From a virus, in IMG/VR virus record IMGVR_UViG_3300045996_001270, positions 1 to 21,284 of that record: a stretch of DNA of 21,284 bases; one strand, 5' to 3'. This document shows positions 1-7,239 of this stretch, piece after piece. Under the pieces are notes generated by a model. It was not told where the DNA came from and searched no databases. It saw only the letters and a list, made by a program, of their open reading frames with translations. Made by a program: the position numbers and the translations under genes. The first letter of the stretch is position 1. The number at the start of each line of letters is the position of its first letter.

Positions 1-417
1 CCGCATGTCCTTGTCGATCGCGACGATCACCTTCTTGCCCGGCACCAGCCGCGGGTGCGTGGCCAGGATGCCGAGGATGTCGTCGCCTTCGAGGGACGGC
101 TTGATGTAGGACCGGTAGGCGGACTGCACGTGGGCGCGGAGGTCGGCCCACATGATCGGCTTCTCGGCCGGGCGCAGGCCCTTGTAGGTGGGTAGGATGT
201 CCTTGCGGTAGTTGTGCTCCGGGTCGGTGAGCGCCATGATGACCTGGTCACCCTTGAGGCGCTCCTGAAGCAGCTCGACGTAGCTGTCGACCCGCTTGAC
301 CGCAGTGCTGAGGTCGGTGTGGCTCGACACCACACCGTTGCCCCAATCGAAGGACTTCTGCCCACCACACGCGAACCTGTAGACGACCGTATCGCCGTCG
401 ATCAGGAGTGTGATCAC
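1..417 (-). CDS. T7 gp6-like 5'-3' exonuclease (partial, N-terminal 139 codons)
   Basis: The first 139 codons of a flap/5'-3' exonuclease are visible; the rest lies beyond the left edge. The start is GTG at 417, overlapping the upstream stop as GTGA, which suggests translational coupling. Visible motifs fit T7 gp6: an N-terminal metal-binding LLIDGDTVVYRFA, a central ALTDPEHNYRKDILPTYKG segment (T7: AFTDSVNWRKEL...YKANRK), and LEGDDILGILATHP followed by VIVAIDKDM, the acidic helix-strand core of the FEN family. In T7 this enzyme removes RNA primers and degrades host DNA to supply nucleotides. Its position after the polymerase also matches T7. Family assignment is firm; completeness cannot be judged. 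Confidence 0.88.
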   Translation of the reverse strand, partial: MITLLIDGDTVVYRFACGGQKSFDWGNGVVSSHTDLSTAVKRVDSYVELLQERLKGDQVIMALTDPEHNYRKDILPTYKGLRPAEKPIMWADLRAHVQSAYRSYIKPSLEGDDILGILATHPRLVPGKKVIVAIDKDMR

Positions 418-671
418 GCTTTGCCCCCCGGAGCAGGGGTCTCAGGCGCAGGCGGGTTGGCCTTCCGGCCGACCTCCTGGGTGGTGAGGTCGCCCTCGAC
501 GACCACCGTCATGGTGAGCGCCCGGCCGCGGTTGTCGTCCGCCGTGATGGAGATCCGGCTGTTGGCCGGGAGCTGGGCGCCGGTCGTGGCCAGCAGGTAG
601 GCCGCGAAGGCGTCCTTCAGGTCCTCGTAGGTCAGGACGAAGGTCTGGTTCTGCTTGGTGGTGATCTTCAT
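414..671 (-). CDS. Hypothetical protein, 85 aa, between polymerase and exonuclease
   Basis: The protein begins MKITTKQNQTFVLTYEDLKDAF and ends in a Pro/Ala/Gly-rich tail. Start ATG overlaps the upstream gene's stop (ATGA) and its own stop overlaps the exonuclease GTG start, so it sits in a coupled three-gene run. The middle looks like a small alpha/beta fold (ISITADDNRG, LTMTVVVEGDL). I do not recognise a family. T7 has small genes of unknown role (5.3-5.9) in the same interval. The gene is supported by reading frame, coupling and codon use; the function is unknown. Confidence 0.7.
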   Translation of the reverse strand: MKITTKQNQTFVLTYEDLKDAFAAYLLATTGAQLPANSRISITADDNRGRALTMTVVVEGDLTTQEVGRKANPPAPETPAPGGKA

Positions 672-889
672 GCGAGGCTCCTGAGTTGCCAGAGCAGGGC
701 GAGCCCGGCGGGGGTGATCCGCCAGGACCGGCCGAAGGTGTCGCGGGTGTCCTGCACGGTGAGCAGCCCAGAGGATGCTGCGCAGGCGATCTCGTCGGCG
801 TTGGCTCGGGCGAAGTCGGACTTCGTGGTGAAGCCACCCGCCCAGGCCTCGTGCAGAACAGGCTCGAAGTTAAGCTCAGTGTGTTTCAG
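668..889 (-). CDS. Small winged-helix-like protein, start codon uncertain
   Basis: The frame ending at 668 encodes FTTKSDFARANADEIACAA, then a short turn, then WRITPAGLALL. This is a helix-turn-helix followed by a wing strand, as in small winged-helix DNA-binding proteins. There is no ATG, GTG or TTG near the end of the polymerase gene in this frame. The best-placed candidate is a CTG at 889 preceded by GGAAAG, giving about 73 aa and a 14-nt overlap with the polymerase. The frame stays open upstream to a GTG at 1075, directly after a copy of the 13-bp repeat, but that part reads like a shadow of the polymerase. Its stop overlaps the next start (ATGA). Confidence 0.5.
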   Translation of the reverse strand: MKHTELNFEPVLHEAWAGGFTTKSDFARANADEIACAASSGLLTVQDTRDTFGRSWRITPAGLALLWQLRSLA

Positions 890-2834
890 CCCAGTTCTTT
901 CCGACCTTGTATTCGCCGTCCAACGGGCATCGGAAACCAAGTCGTTCTCCGGCTCGTCTGATAGATTGGACGGCTGACATTCCAAGTTCATTTGCGAGGG
1001 CCTCCCGAGCCATGAGCTGTACTTCGTCGTGGACGTGAGCGGCCGGCCACCAATCCAGCGCGACAACCAAGCCACTGGTGGATAGGTCCTCGCGAAGAAG
1101 GACCGTCGCGGTCTTGAAGGCGATCGAGCCTGCCGACTGGAGCAGGGTGTTCAAGGCGCTGTGCTGCGAGCGCACCGGGACGGCGCGGCCGTCGATGCCC
1201 TTCAGCCAGTCGCGCCCCTGGAGGGCATGCGCCAGGTCACCCATGAGGGTGCCACGCTTGTTGGCGGTGCCGATGCCCAGCCCCTTACCGAGGCGCTCGC
1301 GGACGGCCTTGCCGAGCTTCTGCGGGTTGGTGCCGGGCGGGTTGAGGCCCAGCTTGGCGTAGTACTCCAGGACGATCGTGCCGAGCTTCTTGTCGCCCGC
1401 CCCGTAGAGCAGGGCGTACATCTCGGTCTTGGAGCAGTCACGGTTGGGGCTCAGCTCCTGGAGCGCATCCATGTTGACCTGGTGGATGTCGCCTTCGAGC
1501 AGCTCCTTCTGGAACCTGCCGTCGTCGTAGCGGTGCAGGTAGTGGGAGAGACAGCGCAGCTCCAAGCCGGACGCATCGGCGCCGACCTGGAGGTAGCCCT
1601 CGGGAGCGTGGAACAGGCTGCGGCATTCCCAGCCGAAGCCGCCCTCGATGCCCGTGAGGATGACCTTCTTGCCGTCGACCTTCGTGACCTGGACCTTGGG
1701 GACCTGGGTCACGTTCGGCTTGCGGTGGGTGCAGCGGTGGGTCGGCGTCCCGATCGAGATGACCTCGCCGTGGATGCGGCCGTTCTTCTTGACCGCCTTG
1801 AGCCAGCCCTCCTTGCCGTCTCCGAGCTGGCCCAGCCGCTTCGCCACCATGAGGTACTCCGCGAGCTGCGGCGCCTCCGGGTAGGGGAGCTGGCTGATCA
1901 CCACGTCGTCGACCTTGGGGTGGCCGTCCTTGGTGAACTCCTCGGGCTTCCACCCACGGAGCGTCTTCAGGCGGTCGGCGATGTGGTGCCGACTGCTCGG
2001 GTTGAACTCGGTCAGCTCGATCTGGCTGTAGGGGCCTTCGACGTGGTTCCAGTAGCCCTGCTCGCCGTCCTTGTCCTTGCGCCAGTCGGCGCCGTGCTCG
2101 GACGAGGTCCAGAAGCGCCGCGGCTTGGGCGGCTTGACGATGCCCTTGAAGGCGAACCAGGGCTGGTAGAGCCCCCGCAGGGAGGCCTCCAGCTTGGCCT
2201 TGAGGCCGGCCAGCTCGGCGTAGAGCTTCTCGGCCGCGGCCACGTTGAAGGGGTAGCCGTGGGTCTCCTGCTCGAACAGGTACTCGGCGAAGGCGTGCTC
2301 GATCTCGACCGCGGCGGGCGAGGGCTTGCGACCCATGAGGTGCTTGAACACCTTGAGGCCGAGCCTGCTGTCCTGCCTCATATACTCGTGCATGGTCGGG
2401 GACCAGGTCTCCCAGCCGCCGTTGTAGTCGCCCTTGTGATCCTTGAGGCGGTGGCCCCAGGACTTCAGGCTGTGGGCGCCGACCAGGAAGCTGGGCAGCT
2501 GGTCCGGGTTGCTCTTGCGGAGCGCGCTGTCGGCCCGCTTGATGTCAGGGTAGACGAGGCGGCTGAGGACGAGGGTGTCGATCACCCTGCCCTTCGGCTG
2601 CCAGTGTGGGTAGACCTTCTTGAGCGCCGGGACGTCGAACTTGATGGCGTTGTGGAACGCGATCATGTCGGCCTCAGCGGTCAGCGTCAGGAACTCGTCG
2701 ATGGGCCGATAGCCGGGCTGATCGGCGAAGTCGTGCAGCTCCCCGGTGTCGATATCCACCGCAACGGCGCAGTGGATCTTCGTCAGGTCAGGGAGGAGCC
2801 CATCGGTCTCGGTATCACAGACGTACCGGGCCAT
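876..2834 (-). CDS. T7 gp5-like family A DNA polymerase with 3'-5' exonuclease
   Basis: A 652-aa phage replicative polymerase. The proofreading domain is intact: Exo I CDTETDGL (D7, E9), Exo II FHNAIKFD (D67), Exo III YMRQD (Y151, D155). Polymerase motifs are intact: A VGADASGLELR (D420), B KTEMYALLYGAG (K469 to Y476 region), C HVHDEVQ (D603). The C-terminus resembles T7 gp5 (FRCPLDGEYKVGKNWAETH against FRCLLDTEGKMGPNWAICH), so the protein ends naturally. The ATG at 2834 has GAGGA about 10 nt upstream and a repeat copy just before it. Whether it uses host thioredoxin, as T7 does, cannot be told from the sequence. Confidence 0.97.
   Translation of the reverse strand: MARYVCDTETDGLLPDLTKIHCAVAVDIDTGELHDFADQPGYRPIDEFLTLTAEADMIAFHNAIKFDVPALKKVYPHWQPKGRVIDTLVLSRLVYPDIKRADSALRKSNPDQLPSFLVGAHSLKSWGHRLKDHKGDYNGGWETWSPTMHEYMRQDSRLGLKVFKHLMGRKPSPAAVEIEHAFAEYLFEQETHGYPFNVAAAEKLYAELAGLKAKLEASLRGLYQPWFAFKGIVKPPKPRRFWTSSEHGADWRKDKDGEQGYWNHVEGPYSQIELTEFNPSSRHHIADRLKTLRGWKPEEFTKDGHPKVDDVVISQLPYPEAPQLAEYLMVAKRLGQLGDGKEGWLKAVKKNGRIHGEVISIGTPTHRCTHRKPNVTQVPKVQVTKVDGKKVILTGIEGGFGWECRSLFHAPEGYLQVGADASGLELRCLSHYLHRYDDGRFQKELLEGDIHQVNMDALQELSPNRDCSKTEMYALLYGAGDKKLGTIVLEYYAKLGLNPPGTNPQKLGKAVRERLGKGLGIGTANKRGTLMGDLAHALQGRDWLKGIDGRAVPVRSQHSALNTLLQSAGSIAFKTATVLLREDLSTSGLVVALDWWPAAHVHDEVQLMAREALANELGMSAVQSIRRAGERLGFRCPLDGEYKVGKNWAETH
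1076..1088 (-). promoter_or_regulatory. 13-bp repeat copy, inside the DNA polymerase gene
   Basis: Coding-strand reading GACCTATCCACCA matches the consensus TGATCTATCCACC at 11 of 13 positions. It lies within the polymerase coding region, about 190 bp upstream of the winged-helix gene start. It has the same orientation as all other copies. Being in a gene, it could be chance. Confidence 0.4.
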
Positions 2835-2845
2835 GTGGTATCCTC

Positions 2846-2859
2846 AGGTGGATAAGTGG
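2846..2859 (-). promoter_or_regulatory. 13-bp repeat copy upstream of DNA polymerase
   Basis: Coding-strand CCACTTATCCACCT, 11 nt before the polymerase ATG and in the short gap after the preceding gene. The core TATCCACC is exact and the TGATC half is degraded. Also one mismatch from a DnaA box. Confidence 0.55.
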
Positions 2860-2879
2860 GGTCACCAGGAACGGCGGGG

Positions 2880-3044
2880 CTACTTCGCGATCTCCACCCG
2901 GATCGACGCGATCTCTGACCGCGGCAGATCGGGCAGGCCGTTGGAGGCGATGTCGCTTGCAATCGCCCAGGAGGCCGCCAGGCCGGAGACCTTCTGGACG
3001 CGCGGCTTCGAGCCGTCCCGAGGGACGACGATGACGTTCAGCAT
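2880..3044 (-). CDS. Hypothetical protein, 54 aa
   Basis: Starts MLNVIVVPRDGSKPRVQKVS and ends with IRVEIAK. It fills the space between a 62-aa gene (10 nt upstream) and the polymerase leader. Codon use matches the neighbouring genes, with G/C in most third positions. There are no recognisable motifs and no membrane segment. It was chosen over the opposite-strand frame because it keeps the operon packed. Confidence 0.6.
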   Translation of the reverse strand: MLNVIVVPRDGSKPRVQKVSGLAASWAIASDIASNGLPDLPRSEIASIRVEIAK

Positions 3045-3054
3045 GTTGGGGACC

Positions 3055-3243
3055 TCAGTGTGCGAAGACGACGTGGAGGCGCTCAGCGTCCTCGATCTCG
3101 ACAGCCATCACCTCGATGGCCTCGTCCATGGCCTCGTAGACGGCGGCGGTCACGCAGGGGACCGCAACCAGGGCCTCGGGGTTCAGGCGAGCACAGGCCA
3201 GGGCCAGGCTCATGGCGATGTGGGCCTTCTCCATGGGCTCCAT
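3055..3243 (-). CDS. Hypothetical protein, 62 aa
   Basis: Mostly alpha-helical and rich in Ala, Glu and Met (AMSLALACARLNPEALVAVP, then EAMDEAIEVMAVEIEDAE). Its ATG overlaps the previous stop by one base (TGATG), a common coupling arrangement repeated throughout this operon. A second in-frame ATG three codons downstream is an alternative start. Family not recognised. Confidence 0.6.
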   Translation of the reverse strand: MEPMEKAHIAMSLALACARLNPEALVAVPCVTAAVYEAMDEAIEVMAVEIEDAERLHVVFAH

Positions 3244-3461
3244 CAGGCCATCTCGCCCAGCTGGCCACCGATGCGCGCGGCGCTCCGGGCGATCTCGGTC
3301 AGGCCCACCTCAGGGGCGCGGTTGGCCAGGCTGGTGAAGCGCTGGTCGAGCTGAGACAGCACCGCCTTCAGGACCAGGTACTCGTGGGCCAGCTGCTGGC
3401 GGAGAGCCTCGCCCCAGGGCGTGAGCGGTGCGGTCTCCGGTGTGGTGTGAAGCTGTTCCAT
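3243..3461 (-). CDS. Hypothetical protein, 72 aa, coupled to primase-helicase
   Basis: Starts MEQLHTTPETAPLTPWGEAL and looks helical (LRQQLAHEYLVLKAVLSQLD). ATG overlaps the primase-helicase stop by one base (TGATG) and its stop overlaps the next ATG in the same way. The position just after gp4 matches small T7 genes of unknown role (4.1-4.7). No motif identified. Confidence 0.65.
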   Translation of the reverse strand: MEQLHTTPETAPLTPWGEALRQQLAHEYLVLKAVLSQLDQRFTSLANRAPEVGLTEIARSAARIGGQLGEMA

Positions 3462-5113
3462 CAGAAGGGGTTCTCCGGCTTGTCGTCGTTGGGGGTGTTG
3501 AAGGGGTTGTCGACGACCTCCTGGTAGAGGCCGGTCGCCGGGTCATACTTGATGAAGATGCAGCTGCCGGTGGAGCTGCCGCGGGGGCGGCACTTCAGGA
3601 TGCGGAGGGTGGCGGTCTGCCGCTCCTCCGGGTCGTCGGCCTGCTGGTTGCGCTCCAGGCCGAAGATCACGTGCGACCAGAAGCCGATCGAGCTGGAGCC
3701 CTTGAAGTTGCGGATGGTCACCCGGCCGCCTTCCTCATGGGACTTGCCTTCGGTCCGCGAGAGGTGGCTCACCACGTGGATGACGATGCGCAGCTCCTGC
3801 GCCAGCATCGCCATGTCGGCCATGAGCTTCTCGATCTCCCGCCGCTCGTCATCGGAGCGGGCGGAGAAGGCGGTGATGTGGTCGATGATGACCGAGGAGC
3901 AGTCCCAGGACTTGACCAGGTAGCGGACGTGGGTCTTGACTTCTTCCCAGTCCGTGGTGCCCCAGTTGTCGTAGACCATGAGACGGTTCTGGGCGTCCAT
4001 CCACTCCAAGCGCTGGCGCAGCTCGTCCTTGGTCCAATTGGCGCCGGGGTGGTTGTAGAGCTTGCCGTCGATCTTGCTGGCCACGTAGCGGGCCGTCTCG
4101 GCGGGGTCGTTCTCGAACATGAACAGGCCGACCTTGTCGGTGCCGCACTGCATGATGTGCGCCACCACCTGCATCAGCACGTCCGTCTTGCCGGCGCCCG
4201 TGCCTGCACCCCACGCGATCAGCTGACCGGGACGCATCCCGTAGGTCAGGTCGGTGAGGCGCTGCCAGGGGTACGACGAGCCGAACTCAGGCGCGGTCAG
4301 AGCCCGCTCGATGATGTCGCTGATCTTCAGCAGGCCATCGGGCCGGAACTCCTTGGCGCCCCACAGGCAGTTGATCAGCTCCTCGCCGCGGCCAGCGACC
4401 AGCATGTCGTTGGCGTCGTGGAGGGGGTAGCTCGCGATCTTCGCCTTGCCAGGGGAGAGGCACATGGCGGCAGCCTTGGCGCTGGCCCTGCCCTGCTCGT
4501 CCATGTCGAACGCGAAGATGACCTCGTCGAACTTCTCCAGCCACTTCACGTGCCGGCCGATGTACTTCGTGATCTTCGCCGTGTGCTCGGGCTTCGCTGC
4601 CCCACACCCGATCGAGACGACCGGCCACTTGTTGGACTGGAGCTGGCTGATCGAGAGGGCGTCGATCTCCCCCTCGGTGACGATCACCCGCCGGCCGCCG
4701 TCCCGCCAGAGGTGCTGGCCGAACATGACCGCCGCCTTGGCATCGCCGAGCCAGACGAACTCCTTGTTGGGGAACCGGATGTGCTGGGCTACCAGCGAGC
4801 CGTTCTCGTCGAAGTACGGCGCGATCTGCACCGTCTTGCCGCCGAGGGTGCCCACCGTGTAGCCGAACTTGGCGCACGTCTCTTGGCTGATCTCCCGCTT
4901 CTGGAGGGGTCGAACTTCACCGGCCGGGATCAGGTCCGACACGCGGGTCTCCCTTCCATGGGTGGATAGGTGAGGGCGAGAGGAAACCCCCTCGCCCTTC
5001 TCGTGGTGGCCGCAGCCGAAGCACCAGGCGTGCCCATCGGTGTACCGGCCCAGGTTGTCGCTGGACCCGCAGTTCGGGCAGGGCTCGTGGTGTAGGAACT
5101 CGCTCTCGGTCAT
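3461..5113 (-). CDS. T7 gp4-like DNA primase-helicase
   Basis: A 550-aa bifunctional enzyme. Residues 10-40 form a C4 zinc-binding domain (C12, C15, C31, C34) used for primer-site recognition. A TOPRIM primase core follows (VIVTEGEIDAL with E147; FAFDMDEQG with D203 and D205). The RecA-like ring helicase has Walker A WGAGTGAGKTD (302-311), Walker B SSVIIDH (D411) and a VVSHLSR segment. The end is acidic and terminates in Phe (NDDKPENPF), as in T7 gp4, where the C-terminal Phe contacts the polymerase and competes with gp2.5. Its start overlaps the stop of the preceding winged-helix gene (TGATG). An internal GTG start may give a short form. Confidence 0.97.
   Translation of the reverse strand: MTESEFLHHEPCPNCGSSDNLGRYTDGHAWCFGCGHHEKGEGVSSRPHLSTHGRETRVSDLIPAGEVRPLQKREISQETCAKFGYTVGTLGGKTVQIAPYFDENGSLVAQHIRFPNKEFVWLGDAKAAVMFGQHLWRDGGRRVIVTEGEIDALSISQLQSNKWPVVSIGCGAAKPEHTAKITKYIGRHVKWLEKFDEVIFAFDMDEQGRASAKAAAMCLSPGKAKIASYPLHDANDMLVAGRGEELINCLWGAKEFRPDGLLKISDIIERALTAPEFGSSYPWQRLTDLTYGMRPGQLIAWGAGTGAGKTDVLMQVVAHIMQCGTDKVGLFMFENDPAETARYVASKIDGKLYNHPGANWTKDELRQRLEWMDAQNRLMVYDNWGTTDWEEVKTHVRYLVKSWDCSSVIIDHITAFSARSDDERREIEKLMADMAMLAQELRIVIHVVSHLSRTEGKSHEEGGRVTIRNFKGSSSIGFWSHVIFGLERNQQADDPEERQTATLRILKCRPRGSSTGSCIFIKYDPATGLYQEVVDNPFNTPNDDKPENPF
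4940..4957 (-). promoter_or_regulatory. Internal ribosome-binding site and GTG start for a gp4B-like short helicase
   Basis: Codon 58 of the primase-helicase is GTG at 4942, preceded by GGAAGGGAG with six bases between. This is a stronger Shine-Dalgarno than the gene's own start appears to have. Translation here would yield 493 aa (3461-4942) lacking the zinc-binding domain. T7 makes the analogous 4B protein from Met64. A 13-bp repeat copy lies just upstream at 4960-4973. The signal is seen directly; its use is inferred. Confidence 0.5.
4960..4973 (-). promoter_or_regulatory. 13-bp repeat copy inside primase-helicase, before the internal start
   Basis: Coding-strand TCACCTATCCACCC, 17 nt upstream of the internal GTG at 4942. 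Same orientation as the other copies. The position relative to a translation start mirrors the intergenic copies, which argues against chance. Confidence 0.5.
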
Positions 5114-5367
5114 CAGCCGTTGATGTGGCTGGCGAGCGCGTAGCGGGTGTAGGCTCGGCCGGTGACGTCGACCTTGCGCTCGTCGGTGATCATGTAGCCG
5201 CGGTCCCGTAGCTCGCAGACGCGGGCGGCCAGCCGCTCGATGCGGTACAGGTCGCGGGCCTCGTGCTGGCTGAGGGTGCGCCGGGCGCCAGTCTTCGTGT
5301 CGCGCGAGCGCAGGTGGGTCAGGATCAGGTCGTGCTGGGTCGCGCCGTTGAACAGCTTGGTCGTCAT
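5113..5367 (-). CDS. Small winged-helix-like DNA-binding protein, 84 aa
   Basis: Sequence MTTKLFNGATQHDLILTHLR is followed by a basic loop, then IERLAARVCELRDRGYMITD, an amphipathic recognition-like helix, and a beta wing (VDVTGRAYTRYAL). This is the layout of short phage winged-helix proteins that start with a TQ-D-I--HL segment. It begins 74 nt after the lysozyme stop with AAAGG upstream, and its stop overlaps the primase-helicase ATG. Possible roles are a regulator or replication accessory factor; the sequence does not decide. Confidence 0.65.
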   Translation of the reverse strand: MTTKLFNGATQHDLILTHLRSRDTKTGARRTLSQHEARDLYRIERLAARVCELRDRGYMITDERKVDVTGRAYTRYALASHING

Positions 5368-5414
5368 GGGGATGACCTTTCTCGGTTGTCGAGTGCTGAT
5401 GGGAGCGGGAGGCG

Positions 5415-5428
5415 GCCCCCGAGGGGGC
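5415..5428 (-). other. GC-rich hairpin after the lysozyme gene
   Basis: GCCCCC and GGGGGC face each other with almost no loop, so GCCCC/GGGGC with a CGAG loop is the likely stem. It lies in the 74-nt gap between the lysozyme stop and the next ATG. There is no T-tract after it on the minus strand, so an RNA processing or stability element fits better than a terminator. Confidence 0.35.
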
Positions 5429-5441
5429 GCGCCGCGGTGGG

Positions 5442-6083
5442 CTAGGAGAGCAGGTCCCTGAGGAGGTTCAGGAAGCTCACCAGCTTGGAGGGCCGCTTGG
5501 TGGGCGGAGCTGGCAGCTCTTGGCCCGTGAGGATCAGGGAGCGCTGAGCATCGTCGACCGCGAACTCGGCGAGCCGGTTCATCCAGCCCTTGCGGAAGGC
5601 TTCCTGGCTGGGCTTGCGGGCGATCAGGTCGAGGTAGAACTGGCGGCGCCGCTCCACGAGAGCGCGCATGAAGTCGTCACCGACGTTCACGAGCAGCTCG
5701 GCGGCGCGAGAGGCGGTCGCCGGGCCGCACCTTCCGTCGACCTCCAGGGGCCTGGTGTCGCGCTGGGTGCAGACCTGTTGGACGAACCGGATGGCCTGGG
5801 CGGGGCCGTGGTTGACGGCACAGTCGAAGACGAATGACTGGATCTCGGCGGGGAGCAGGTTGATCCGCGGCGCGAAGTAGTAGTTCTGCGCGTAGATCGT
5901 CCGAGCTTCCTGCTTGGTCATCGTGCGGACGTCATCGGCTGAGCAGGATGCCAGCCCGCGGTAGGAGGCGAGAGTGGCGTGGGTGATGCCGAAGTTGGTC
6001 GGGCCTCCTCGATCGGCGGGGTGGTTCACGTAGCCACCCTCACGGCGGAGGATGTCGTCGATCATCTGGTCGACCGTCTTCAT
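5442..6083 (-). CDS. GH108-family peptidoglycan hydrolase (endolysin)
   Basis: A 213-aa muramidase-type endolysin. The N-terminal signature ILRREGGYVNHPADRGGPTN followed by FGIT is typical of glycoside hydrolase family 108, with the catalytic Glu in the EGGY segment (residue 16). The C-terminal half (VDGRCGPATASRAAELL onward) resembles the PG_binding_3 domain usual in this family. There is no signal peptide, so release through a holin is expected. ATG at 6083 overlaps the endonuclease stop (ATGA). The locus between gp3 and gp4 is where T7 has gp3.5, an unrelated amidase that also inhibits T7 RNA polymerase. Confidence 0.9.
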   Translation of the reverse strand: MKTVDQMIDDILRREGGYVNHPADRGGPTNFGITHATLASYRGLASCSADDVRTMTKQEARTIYAQNYYFAPRINLLPAEIQSFVFDCAVNHGPAQAIRFVQQVCTQRDTRPLEVDGRCGPATASRAAELLVNVGDDFMRALVERRRQFYLDLIARKPSQEAFRKGWMNRLAEFAVDDAQRSLILTGQELPAPPTKRPSKLVSFLNLLRDLLS

Positions 6084-6547
6084 GCCTTGCCCTTCTTGGT
6101 GGCGCCCGACATGCGGAACCGCTCGATCGCGGCCCACCGCCTCGGGCAGTTTGGTTCGGCCGCCCACTCCTCGGGCACCACCTTGTCGGCGAAGGGGATG
6201 TCGAGGTGGCGGCAGAAGTCGGCGTAAGTGGTCTGGCTCTGCTTGGAGATGCGGGCGCGGGAGTTGGAGAAGACGAGCCTGAGGTCCAGGTCGAGGTGCT
6301 GGGTTCGGATCAGCCGGATCTTCTGACGATCGGCGGTGACCCATCGGCCCTTCGTCTCGACGACGATACCGTTCTCCAGCACGAAGTCCGGGGTGTACCT
6401 GGCTCGCCGAGGCGGAACCTCGTACTCCCCGGTGACCTCCTCGTAGCTGAAGCCGACCCCTTTCGAGGTCAGCTCCTTCGCTACTCGCTCCTCCAGTCCC
6501 GAGCGCCAGCCGTACTTCAGGCCGGTGGCGCGCTGGGACGTGGACAT
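6080..6547 (-). CDS. T7 gp3-like endonuclease I (Holliday junction resolvase)
   Basis: A 155-aa protein closely resembling T7 endonuclease I (149 aa). Matching segments include WRSGLEERVAKEL, YTPDFVLENGIVVETKGRW, RLVFSNSRARISK and FADKVVPEEW. The catalytic set is present: Glu in SGLEE, Asp in TPDF, and Glu and Lys in VETKG. It resolves branched DNA during replication and packaging and, in T7, helps break host DNA. ATG at 6547 overlaps the SSB stop by one base, and its stop overlaps the lysozyme start. Confidence 0.96.
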   Translation of the reverse strand: MSTSQRATGLKYGWRSGLEERVAKELTSKGVGFSYEEVTGEYEVPPRRARYTPDFVLENGIVVETKGRWVTADRQKIRLIRTQHLDLDLRLVFSNSRARISKQSQTTYADFCRHLDIPFADKVVPEEWAAEPNCPRRWAAIERFRMSGATKKGKA

Positions 6548-7239
6548 CAGAACTCGTCCTCGTCCTCGGCGGCGCGGTTGCCACCCTCGAAGGCGTTGCC
6601 GGGGGCCACGTCCTCGTCGTCCTCGTAGCCTTCCTCCGTGCCGAAGCCGAAGTCAGACGCCGAGCGGCTGCTGGAGCTGACGAGCTTCAAGACCTGGACC
6701 GCCGAGATGTCGAGCCGGAGGCCGGCCTCCTTGTTGGCGGGCATCCAGGTGTTGCGGGTGGTGAAGGCGACCTTGATGATCGAGCCGGCGTAGACGGCGT
6801 CAGTGATCGGCTTGCCCTGCGCGTTGAACAGGGGGATCTTGACCTCGATGATCTGGCCGTCGCGGCGCTTGATCCGCGCGTTCTGCTTGAAGTTGATCAG
6901 AACGTTGCCGGTGTCTTCGCCCTCGTCGTCAACCTCGTCCTTGTAGGGGTAGGCCGTCTTGACGAGCTTCTTCTCCTTCGGGTGGTCGGTCTTGGCCTCC
7001 TCGACGGACCCATCGACCAGGTTGTCGAGGAATGCCTTGAAGGTCAGGCCGTCCCGGTAGGGGGCCGAGGTGAAGACGCTGGCCGGGACGCGGAGGCCGG
7101 TCTTGTAGACGCCGCCCCACTCCTCGGCGGTCATGCCGGCCGGGACGAACTTGGTGTCCGGGCGGTTCAGCCACGGATAGACGGCCACTCCCTCACAAGA
7201 GATGTAGCTCGGCTTGCGGGTCTTCTTCGGTGCAGCCAT
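6547..7239 (-). CDS. T7 gp2.5-like single-stranded DNA-binding protein
   Basis: A 230-aa protein, against 232 in T7 gp2.5. The centre carries beta-strand-rich segments expected of an OB fold (KIPLFNAQGKPITDAVYAGS, IIKVAFTTRNTW, GLRLDISAVQVLKL). The tail is strongly acidic and ends DEDEF. In T7 the acidic tail with terminal Phe contacts the polymerase and helicase and blocks the DNA-binding groove. The ATG at 7239 follows a repeat-like sequence and the gene opens the coupled run SSB, endonuclease, lysozyme. The overall similarity is lower than for the neighbouring enzymes, but position and tail agree. Confidence 0.9.
   Translation of the reverse strand: MAAPKKTRKPSYISCEGVAVYPWLNRPDTKFVPAGMTAEEWGGVYKTGLRVPASVFTSAPYRDGLTFKAFLDNLVDGSVEEAKTDHPKEKKLVKTAYPYKDEVDDEGEDTGNVLINFKQNARIKRRDGQIIEVKIPLFNAQGKPITDAVYAGSIIKVAFTTRNTWMPANKEAGLRLDISAVQVLKLVSSSSRSASDFGFGTEEGYEDDEDVAPGNAFEGGNRAAEDEDEF

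Noticed and set aside
1161-2855. 564-codon plus-strand open frame opposite DNA polymerase
   Set aside because: It is the antisense shadow of a GC-rich gene: Val/Leu/Ala/Gly-rich with no domain, while the minus strand has all polymerase motifs.
2846-2859. 13-bp repeats as DnaA boxes
   Set aside because: The core TATCCAC resembles TTATCCACA, but the conserved TGATC half, single orientation and placement before gene starts are not explained by DnaA binding. Only the 2846 and 7255 copies come within one mismatch.
3428-4969. 513-codon plus-strand open frame opposite primase-helicase
   Set aside because: Same antisense effect; the minus strand carries zinc, TOPRIM and Walker motifs.
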